A DNA stretch of 5,472 bases. Origin: an uncultured Prevotella sp. (lineage in GTDB: Bacteria > Bacteroidota > Bacteroidia > Bacteroidales > Bacteroidaceae). This document shows positions 1 through 4,995 of this stretch, piece after piece. Location: NCBI GenBank assembly GCA_946055365.1, contig CAMGFM010000106.1:1-5472 (forward strand), given 5' to 3'. The notes beneath the pieces are model-generated. The model was given only the letters and a program-made list of their open reading frames with translations. It was not told where the DNA came from and searched no databases. The first letter of the stretch is position 1, and each line of letters opens with the position of its first letter. The position numbers were made by a program, and so were the translations under genes.

Positions 1-55
1 CAAGTAGCAAAATCAATGCCATCATTATTTTAATCATATATCATATATATATAAT
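1..55. other. AT-rich 5' flank of pta
   Basis: This is the end of an intergenic region or the 5' untranslated leader of pta. It is strongly AT-rich, with an alternating AT run at about 37-57 that reaches the start codon. No TAnnTTTG promoter element and no Shine-Dalgarno sequence is visible, so the pta promoter is probably beyond the left edge. An A/T-rich, unstructured leader is the usual translation-initiation context in Bacteroidetes. Confidence 0.5.
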
Positions 56-1057
56 ATGAACTTATTAGAACACATTGTTGCGCACGCCAAGAGCGACAAA
101 CAGCGCATCGTGCTTCCCGAAGCCACCGAGGAGCGCACACTTAGAGCAGCTGACCGTGTGTTGGCTGACGAAGTGGCAGACCTTATACTCATCGGCAACC
201 CCGACGAGATAAATAGCCTCGCCGCCAAGTGGGGTCTTGCCCACATCGGCAAGGCCACTATCGTTGACCCCCTCGACAATCCCAAGTCTGAGGAGTATGC
301 ACAGCTTCTCGCAGAGTTGCGCAAGAAAAAGGGACTCACGCTTGAGCAGGCACGCGAACTGGTCAAGAACCCTCTCTATCTTGGCTGTATGATCATCAAG
401 ACAGGCGGAGCTGACGGACAGGTGAGCGGCGCGCTCAGCACCACGGGCGAGACCCTGCGTCCCGCATTGCAGATTATCAAGTGTGCACCGGGCGTGTCAT
501 GTGTCAGCGGTGCCATGCTCATGCTCACACACGAGCATCAGTATGGCGACGACGGCATCATCGTCATGGGCGACGTGGCTGTCACCCCCGTACCCACCGC
601 AGAGCAGCTCGCCCAGATAGCCGTCTGCACGGCGCAGACAGCGCGCTCGGTGGCAGGCATACAAGACCCCCGCGTGGCCATGCTCAGCTTCTCCACAAAG
701 GGCAGTGCCAGCCACGAGGTGGTAGACAAGGTTGTTGAGGCCACGCGCCTTGCACATGAGATGGCCCCGGACCTCAAACTCGACGGCGAGCTTCAGGCTG
801 ACGCGGCTCTCGTGCCTTCCGTGGGAGAGAAGAAAGCACCCGGCAGCCCCATAGCAGGCCATGCCAACGTGCTTGTGGTGCCTTGCCTCGAGGTGGGCAA
901 CATCTCCTACAAGCTCGTGCAGCGTCTTGGCGACGCCCTTGCCATCGGCCCGATACTCCAGGGCATCGCCCGTCCGGTCAACGACCTCTCGCGCGGCTGC
1001 TCCGTTGACGATGTCTACTACATGGTGGCCATCACGGCATGTCAGGCCATGAAGTAA
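56..1057 (+). CDS. pta: Phosphate acetyltransferase (phosphotransacetylase)
   Basis: The enzyme interconverts acetyl-CoA plus phosphate and acetyl phosphate plus CoA in the cytoplasm, the first step of acetate formation. At 333 residues it is the short, single-domain type, without the N-terminal regulatory domains of the long enterobacterial form. The PTA/PTB fold fills the whole protein. Recognisable blocks are the N-terminal IVLPEATEERTLRAA (18-32), KNPLYLGCMIIKTGGADG (104-121), SFSTKGSA (211-218), DGELQADAAL (243-252) and GPILQGIARPVNDLSRGCS (298-316). By alignment from memory to the Methanosarcina thermophila enzyme, S312, R313 and D319 correspond to its active-site S309, R310 and D316. 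The start at 56 gives the typical family N-terminus and follows an AT-rich stretch with no Shine-Dalgarno, as usual in Bacteroidetes. ackA starts 58 bp downstream with no terminator between, so the two are probably co-transcribed. No truncation or frameshift is seen. Confidence 0.97.
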   Translation: MNLLEHIVAHAKSDKQRIVLPEATEERTLRAADRVLADEVADLILIGNPDEINSLAAKWGLAHIGKATIVDPLDNPKSEEYAQLLAELRKKKGLTLEQARELVKNPLYLGCMIIKTGGADGQVSGALSTTGETLRPALQIIKCAPGVSCVSGAMLMLTHEHQYGDDGIIVMGDVAVTPVPTAEQLAQIAVCTAQTARSVAGIQDPRVAMLSFSTKGSASHEVVDKVVEATRLAHEMAPDLKLDGELQADAALVPSVGEKKAPGSPIAGHANVLVVPCLEVGNISYKLVQRLGDALAIGPILQGIARPVNDLSRGCSVDDVYYMVAITACQAMK

Positions 1058-1115
1058 TGGTGGCGGCAACCGTCAGTACAGACCTTTAAAATACCCAAAA
1101 AGCAAAAGACAAGAC

Positions 1116-2315
1116 ATGAAGATATTAGTATTGAACTGTGGAAGTTCTTCCATCAAGTACAAGCTCTATGACATGGACGACAACTCCGTGCTTGCAGCAG
1201 GAGGCGTGGAGCGCATAGGCCTCGACGAGGCGTTTGTGAAAGTGACACTGCCCAATGGCGATAAGAGGAAAATCATGCACGACATGCCCGACCACAGGGA
1301 GGGAGTCAACTTTGTATTCTCGCTTCTCACCGACCCGGAGATAGGAGCTATCAAGTCTCTTGACGAGATAGACGCTGTGGGCCACCGCATAGTGCAGGGT
1401 GGCGACCTCTTCGAGAAGAGTGTCATCGTCGACAAGTCTGTTGAGGACGGCATAGAGAGCCTCTGCGACCTTGCGCCCGTACACAATGCCGGCCATCTCA
1501 AGGGTCTGCGTGCCGTAGACAAGCTCATGCCCGACGTGCCGCAGGTGTGTGTGTTTGACAATGCGTTCCACAGCACCATGCCCGACTACGCTTATCTCTA
1601 CGCCATTCCCTATGAGCTGTATGAGAAGTATCACGTGCGCCGTTACGGCTTCCATGGCACCAGCCACCGTTATGTGTCGCAGCGCGTGTGCGAGTATCTT
1701 GGCCGTGACATCAACACACAGCGCATCATCACCTGCCACATCGGCAATGGCGCAAGTGTTTCGGCAGTCAAGTTTGGCAAGTGCGTAGACACCTCCATGG
1801 GTCTCACTCCGCTTGCAGGAGTCATGATGGGCAGCCGCAGCGGCGACATCGACCCCTCGGCAGTGACATTCCTCATGGACAAGCTCGGCAAGAAGCCGCA
1901 GGAGATGGCCGACTTCCTCAACAAGCAGAGCGGTGTGCTCGGCATCACCGGCATCTCTTCTGACATGCGTGAGATAGAGTCTGCCGCCGCAGAGGGCAAC
2001 GAGCGTGCCGCGCTCGCACTCAAGATGTACAGCTATCGCATCAAGAAGTACATCGGTGCCTACGCCGCCGCCATGGGTGGCGTGGACATCATCGTATGGA
2101 CTGCCGGCGTGGGCGAAAACCAGAAGGGCATACGTCTCGACTCATGCTCTGGCCTCGAGTTCCTCGGTGTCAAGATGGACGAGCAGGCCAACATGACACG
2201 CGGCGTGGAAGCTGTCATCTCTGCGCCCGACTCCAAGGTGACCGTATGCGTCATACCCACCGACGAGGAGCTGATGATAGCCAAGGACACCATGCAGCTC
2301 CTGCAAGACAAGTAA
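1116..2315 (+). CDS. ackA: Acetate kinase
   Basis: The enzyme transfers phosphate from acetyl phosphate to ADP, giving acetate and ATP, so it completes the fermentative pathway begun by pta. The 399 residues are the normal length for this ASKHA-fold kinase. The N-terminal signature LNCGSSSIKYKL (6-17) and the second signature RRYGFHGTSHRYV (175-187) are both clear. Known catalytic positions, numbered as in the Methanosarcina thermophila enzyme, are present at the same numbers: N7, R91 (in GHRIVQGG), D148, H180, R241 (in GSRSGDIDP) and E384 (in PTDEE). The nucleotide-binding HIGNGAS (208-214) and WTAGVGEN (328-335) blocks are intact. Small departures from the commonest wording are FDNAFHSTMP (usually FDTAFHQTMP) and W328 where F is usual; neither touches a catalytic residue. 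The start is preceded by A-rich sequence without a Shine-Dalgarno. A terminator follows 57 nt after the stop. Confidence 0.98.
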   Translation: MKILVLNCGSSSIKYKLYDMDDNSVLAAGGVERIGLDEAFVKVTLPNGDKRKIMHDMPDHREGVNFVFSLLTDPEIGAIKSLDEIDAVGHRIVQGGDLFEKSVIVDKSVEDGIESLCDLAPVHNAGHLKGLRAVDKLMPDVPQVCVFDNAFHSTMPDYAYLYAIPYELYEKYHVRRYGFHGTSHRYVSQRVCEYLGRDINTQRIITCHIGNGASVSAVKFGKCVDTSMGLTPLAGVMMGSRSGDIDPSAVTFLMDKLGKKPQEMADFLNKQSGVLGITGISSDMREIESAAAEGNERAALALKMYSYRIKKYIGAYAAAMGGVDIIVWTAGVGENQKGIRLDSCSGLEFLGVKMDEQANMTRGVEAVISAPDSKVTVCVIPTDEELMIAKDTMQLLQDK

Positions 2316-2371
2316 GGCGCGGCGCATGTTGAATGTAGACATTCGTGTTCCATAAATTATTATTTTTGAGT

Positions 2372-2418
2372 GGCAGACATCTCGGCTGGCAACGGTCGTC
2401 ATGTCTGCCTTTTTGTTT
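2372..2418 (+). terminator. Intrinsic terminator of the pta-ackA unit
   Basis: A perfect 9-bp stem, GGCAGACAT (2372-2380) with ATGTCTGCC (2401-2409), encloses a 20-nt loop and is followed at once by TTTTTGTTT (2410-2418). It lies 57 nt after the ackA stop codon. The stem plus U-rich tail is the standard Rho-independent form on the + strand. On the - strand no T-tract follows the stem, so it looks one-directional. Confidence 0.88.
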
Positions 2419-2660
2419 GTGTCGGGGTGCGCATGACTGGAGGACAAGGCAAGGGTGGGGCGACCGTCGGTTGGCTTGTTGCAAAGTGCCTCTTTGCCCT
2501 CCGTAAAGAGGCTCTTTAGACATCGTAAAGAGTCACTTTAGCCGCCAAAAAGTGCCTCTTTGTGATTATGTAGAGCCTTTGTCCGTCGTCTGTCTGTGAA
2601 GTGCCGTTTGCTTGCGTCATTATTTGCTCTTCTTAAACCCAAACGGACATTAGCCTTAAA
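2419..2660. other. Gene-free spacer between ackA terminator and next promoter
   Basis: No convincing gene lies here on either strand. Open frames are short, overlap the terminator or the repeats, and resemble nothing known. The only ordered element recognised is the dyad array at 2482-2562, annotated separately. The rest, 2419-2481 and 2563-2660, shows no hairpin, RNA gene or promoter that can be supported. Confidence 0.6.
2482..2562. repeat. Four dyad-symmetric 15-bp elements at exact 22-bp spacing
   Basis: Four copies of a 15-bp palindromic element with core AAAG-N5-CTTT occur at 2482-2496, 2504-2518, 2526-2540 and 2548-2562. The AAAG of each copy begins at 2483, 2505, 2527 and 2549, a constant 22-bp period. 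The 7-bp spacers differ completely from one another (CCCTCCG, GACATCG, GCCGCCA). The N5 cores show orientation: copies 1 and 4 read TGCCT, while copies 2 and 3 read AGGCT and AGTCA, each one base from the reverse complement AGGCA. The order is therefore forward, reverse, reverse, forward. Copy 2 is a perfect palindrome, TAAAGAG-G-CTCTTTA. A decayed fifth copy may follow at about 2571-2581. Conserved cores with unrelated spacers and spacing of about two helical turns suggest phased binding sites for a dimeric protein. Small RNA hairpins or decay products of an intergenic repeat family are alternatives. Confidence 0.75.
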
Positions 2661-2663
2661 CTC

Positions 2664-2721
2664 AAAAAAAGCAGAAAAAGCATGTTTTTTCCTTTTATTA
2701 AAGAAATTAATGCTAACTTTG
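2664..2721 (+). promoter_or_regulatory. Probable Bacteroidetes-type promoter with upstream phased A/T-tracts
   Basis: TAACTTTG at 2714-2721 matches the Bacteroidetes -7 consensus TAnnTTTG exactly. The expected -33 position, about 2689-2696, is only T-rich (TTCCTTTT) and has no clean TTTG, so that half is weak. Just upstream are A7 (2664-2670), A5 (2675-2679) and T6 (2685-2690), whose centres are about 10 bp apart. Such phasing bends DNA and could compensate for a poor -33 box. Transcription would start near 2725-2728 and give a leader of about 145 nt before the 206-codon gene. Confidence 0.65.
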
Positions 2722-2742
2722 TAGAGTTATAGCCCTTGGGCT

Positions 2743-2820
2743 GTCATTTGTGCCTTGACAATGCAAAAAGGGCAAATGACACGGTCCTTTTTTAGGGTTT
2801 GCCGTTTACATGCGAGGCAC
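2743..2820 (+). promoter_or_regulatory. Structured 5' leader with alternative pairings
   Basis: Two folds compete. Fold A pairs GTCATTTG (2743-2750) with CAAATGAC (2773-2780), a perfect 8-bp stem, and T6 follows at 2788-2793, so it could resemble a terminator. Fold B pairs GTGCCTTG (2750-2757) with CGAGGCAC (2813-2820), 8 bp including one G-U, and inside it GGCAAA (2771-2776) with TTTGCC (2798-2803). Bases 2773-2776 are used by both folds, so the folds exclude each other. The arrangement is that of an attenuator or riboswitch, but no known RNA class is recognised and the downstream gene gives no hint of a ligand. Confidence 0.4.
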
Positions 2821-2869
2821 ATAAACCATCGGCGGCTGTCATCGGCATCCGCCTAACATCACACAACCA

Positions 2870-3490
2870 ATGGACATAAGACAATTCAACGACAGCAAAT
2901 GGAGCGAGAACGTCATGCTCATAGACGGCGACTATGTAGACAGCGTGGCCTTTGACCTCATCGTCAATTTTGAGAGAATGCTCGGCAGACGTATTCCCAA
3001 TGCCGACATGGCGCGCTGGATAGACTGCATCGCGCTGGACGGCGGGCTGCGTGCCATGGAGGCAGGCGCAGAGCCGCGTGAGACACAGGTCATCTTCTTA
3101 CATTCCAAGGACAGCGAGGGGCTGCGCCACTTCACCCCCGGCCGTTATGACAGCGAGCTTAATGCCATGGCCTTCAGCGACAGCCTCGGCGAGTTTGTGC
3201 TGAGTGCCTTTCCCGTGGAGGCAGTGGTGAGCCGTGACGACTTTTTTGTTGACGTGCTGCACACGGTGTGCAATCACAAGGACGTGCGCCGCGTCATGGT
3301 GGTGCCAGATGCCTGCAACGCTGCCCTCTGCGAGTCCATACGCCGCACCCTGCGCGATGTCAGCGACGACAAGCGCGTCACGCTCTTTGCCATGCAGCCC
3401 ATGGCAGGCGGCAACTATCGTCAGGAGATACTCGGATATTCGCTCATGAACGCTTTGGGCATTAGGGGCGAGGAACTGGGCGAGCAGTAG
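2870..3490 (+). CDS. Conserved hypothetical protein, possibly NYN/PIN-like (DUF6621-type)
   Basis: This encodes a 206-residue soluble protein with no signal peptide or membrane segment. The function is not known. From memory it resembles a Bacteroidales family called DUF6621, but that name should be treated as tentative. The N-terminus runs VMLIDGDYVDSV (15-26), a hydrophobic strand ending in D19-G20-D21, then NFERMLGRRIPNAD (33-46) and CIALDGGLR (53-61). A second hydrophobic strand ending in an acidic residue is RVMVVPDA (141-148). Two strands ending in acidic residues recall NYN/PIN-type nucleases, but the full acidic set cannot be confirmed by eye. The acidic residues are D19, D21 and D147. 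The start at 2870 is the first in-frame ATG that retains the whole conserved N-terminus, and no Shine-Dalgarno is present. A promoter and structured leader lie upstream. The polyamine dehydrogenase starts 96 bp after the stop on the same strand, so co-transcription is plausible. Confidence 0.85.
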   Translation: MDIRQFNDSKWSENVMLIDGDYVDSVAFDLIVNFERMLGRRIPNADMARWIDCIALDGGLRAMEAGAEPRETQVIFLHSKDSEGLRHFTPGRYDSELNAMAFSDSLGEFVLSAFPVEAVVSRDDFFVDVLHTVCNHKDVRRVMVVPDACNAALCESIRRTLRDVSDDKRVTLFAMQPMAGGNYRQEILGYSLMNALGIRGEELGEQ

Positions 3491-3497
3491 GTCTCGC

Positions 3498-3534
3498 GCA
3501 AGGGGCGCCGCGCCGCAGCGTGGTGGCGCCTTGC
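3498..3534 (+). other. GC-rich intergenic hairpin without a U-tract
   Basis: GCAAGG-gg-CGCC (3498-3509) pairs with GGCGCCTTGC (3525-3534), giving 10 bp with a 2-nt bulge and a 15-nt loop. It starts 8 nt after the stop of the 206-codon gene. The sequence after the stem (ATTATGAAC) has no T-run, so it does not fit an intrinsic terminator. It may protect an mRNA end, mark a processing site or lower expression of the downstream gene. No promoter with a TAnnTTTG element is seen between it and the next start at 3587. Confidence 0.5.
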
Positions 3535-3586
3535 ATTATGAACAGCATATAATTCATGAAGAAAAATATAAAAACAATAACACAAG

Positions 3587-4813
3587 ATGGGAAAAGTATT
3601 AATGATAGGCGCCGGTGGCGTCGCAACAGTAGCAGCGTTCAAGATAGCCCAGAATGCTGATGTCTTCACAGAGTTTATGATAGCGAGCCGCACAAAGGAG
3701 AAGTGCGACCGCATAGTCAAGGCCATTGGCAACCCAGCCATCAAGACGGCACAGGTGGATGCCGACGATGTGGAGCAGCTCAAGGCTCTCTTCAATGACT
3801 ACAAGCCAGAGCTGGTCATCAACCTCGCCTTGCCCTACCAGGATCTCACCATCATGGAGGCGTGTCTCGCCTGCGGATGCAACTATCTTGACACTGCCAA
3901 CTATGAGCCTAAGGACGAGGCTCACTTTGAGTACTCATGGCAGTGGGCTTACCGCAAGCGTTTTGAGGAGGCAGGGCTTACCGCCATACTCGGATGTGGC
4001 TTTGACCCGGGCGTGACCAGCATCTTTACCGCCTATGCAGCCAAGCACCACTTCGACGAGATACACTATCTTGACATCGTTGACTGCAATGCCGGCAACC
4101 ATCACAAGGCATTTGCAACAAACTTCAATCCCGAAATCAACATCCGCGAAATCACCCAGAAGGGTCTCTACTGGGAAGACGGCAAGTGGGTAGAGACCGC
4201 TCCGCTCGAGATACACCGCCCGCTCAACTATCCCAACATCGGCCCGAAGGAGAGCTACCTCCTCCACCATGAGGAGATAGAGTCGCTTGTGATAAACTTC
4301 CCCACCATTAAGCGCGCGCGTTTCTGGATGACATTCGGACAGCAGTATCTCACCTATCTCGATTGCATACAGAACCTCGGCATGTCACGCATTGACGAGA
4401 TAGAATATGAGGCTCCGCTCGCTGAAAACCCCGACAAGAAGGTTAAGGTAAAGATTGTTCCGTTGCAGTTCCTCAAGGCTGTGCTGCCCAATCCGCAGGA
4501 TCTCGGCGAGAATTATGACGGCGAGACATCCATCGGATGCCGCATACGTGGCATCAAGGACGGCAAGGAGCAGACTTATTACGTCTACAACAACTGCTCG
4601 CATGAGGCTGCCTACAAGGAAACGGGTATGCAGGGTGTCAGCTACACCACCGGCGTGCCTGCAATGACAGGTGCCATGATGTTCTTCAAGGGACTCTGGC
4701 GCAAGCCGGGCGTGTGGAACGTCGAGGAGTTTGACCCAGATCCGTTCATGGAGCAGCTCAACAAGCAGGGACTGCCGTGGCACGAGGTGTTTGGTGGCGA
4801 CCTTGAGTTGTAG
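3587..4813 (+). CDS. Carboxynorspermidine/carboxyspermidine dehydrogenase (saccharopine dehydrogenase-like)
   Basis: This family makes carboxy(nor)spermidine by NADPH-dependent reductive condensation of aspartate semialdehyde with putrescine or diaminopropane. It is the alternative spermidine route that does not use S-adenosylmethionine. The 408 residues are close to the roughly 400-414 usual for the family. A Rossmann dinucleotide motif GAGGVAT lies at 8-14, followed by MIASRTKEKC (31-40). WQWAYRKRFEEAGLTAILGCGFDPGV (118-143), DCNAGNHHKAFATNF (166-180) and SYTTGVPAMTGA (352-363) closely resemble the Vibrio cholerae enzyme as remembered, more than lysine-pathway saccharopine dehydrogenases. 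The C-terminus DPDPFMEQLNKQGLPWHE (383-400) also fits. Whether the product is carboxyspermidine or carboxynorspermidine cannot be decided from sequence; the former is more likely in Bacteroidales. The partner decarboxylase is not in this window. The start follows an A-rich tract (3559-3586) with no Shine-Dalgarno. An ATG at 3556 is out of frame. Confidence 0.9.
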   Translation: MGKVLMIGAGGVATVAAFKIAQNADVFTEFMIASRTKEKCDRIVKAIGNPAIKTAQVDADDVEQLKALFNDYKPELVINLALPYQDLTIMEACLACGCNYLDTANYEPKDEAHFEYSWQWAYRKRFEEAGLTAILGCGFDPGVTSIFTAYAAKHHFDEIHYLDIVDCNAGNHHKAFATNFNPEINIREITQKGLYWEDGKWVETAPLEIHRPLNYPNIGPKESYLLHHEEIESLVINFPTIKRARFWMTFGQQYLTYLDCIQNLGMSRIDEIEYEAPLAENPDKKVKVKIVPLQFLKAVLPNPQDLGENYDGETSIGCRIRGIKDGKEQTYYVYNNCSHEAAYKETGMQGVSYTTGVPAMTGAMMFFKGLWRKPGVWNVEEFDPDPFMEQLNKQGLPWHEVFGGDLEL

Positions 4814-4858
4814 TCATCAGCGTTACGGCAAGGAAAAATTCATATAACGTGCCATGAG

Positions 4859-4951
4859 TGTCACTGGTGCAGGCTGCAAGGGTGACATGCAAGGCCGCAG
4901 ACACATTGTAGGCACGCCGCATGGGTGACACGTTGTCACAAATGTGGCGGC
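4859..4951. promoter_or_regulatory. Four GTGACA/TGTCAC hexamers forming two dyads upstream of recA
   Basis: The hexamer occurs as TGTCAC (4859-4864), GTGACA (4882-4887), GTGACA (4925-4930) and TGTCAC (4934-4939). The last two form the 15-bp palindrome GTGACA-CGT-TGTCAC. The first two form a hairpin that also pairs TGCA (4868-4871) with TGCA (4875-4878). The distal palindrome extends as RNA through GCCGC (4916-4920) and GCGGC (4947-4951). No T-run follows, so this is not a typical terminator. It could be an operator for recA or an RNA element; no known regulator is recognised. Confidence 0.55.
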
Positions 4952-4963
4952 TTACTATCTTAA
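4932..4963 (+). promoter_or_regulatory. Weak candidate recA promoter
   Basis: GTTG at 4932-4935 and TATCTTAA at 4956-4963 are separated by 20 bp, the usual spacing of Bacteroidetes -33 (TTTG) and -7 (TAnnTTTG) elements. The -7 match lacks the final TG, so the call is weak. If correct, the -33 box lies inside the palindrome at 4925-4939, a position that would suit a repressor, and the leader would be under 30 nt. Confidence 0.3.
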
Positions 4964-4995
4964 TATAGCACACACAAAATCATTTCTTACACATT

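Noticed and set aside
497..1069. Long antisense open frame of 190 codons across pta
   Set aside because: It is a shadow of the conserved pta frame in GC-rich DNA. The product resembles nothing known and has no promoter or separate leader.
1125..1739. Antisense open frame of 204 codons across ackA
   Set aside because: It lies fully inside the well-conserved ackA gene and has no recognisable protein similarity, so it is a frame shadow.
2361..2368. TATTTTTG, an exact match to the TAnnTTTG promoter element
   Set aside because: It lies directly before the terminator stem at 2372-2409, so a start there would make only the terminator hairpin. No TTTG lies at the correct distance upstream.
2251..2523. 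Minus-strand open frame of 90 codons over the end of ackA and the terminator
   Set aside because: It runs through ackA, the terminator and part of the repeat array, and has no similarity or promoter that I can see.
2482..2562. Regular repeat with unrelated spacers, reminiscent of a CRISPR array
   Set aside because: The repeats are 15 bp and the spacers 7 bp, far too short for CRISPR. Copies alternate in orientation and no cas gene is nearby.
3498..3534. Hairpin after the 206-codon gene as an intrinsic terminator
   Set aside because: No T-rich tract follows the stem, and no promoter was found before the next gene, so read-through seems more likely.
3556..3586. ATG at 3556 as an earlier start for the polyamine dehydrogenase
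   Set aside because: It is 31 bases upstream of the start at 3587 and therefore out of frame; the Rossmann motif needs the 3587 start.
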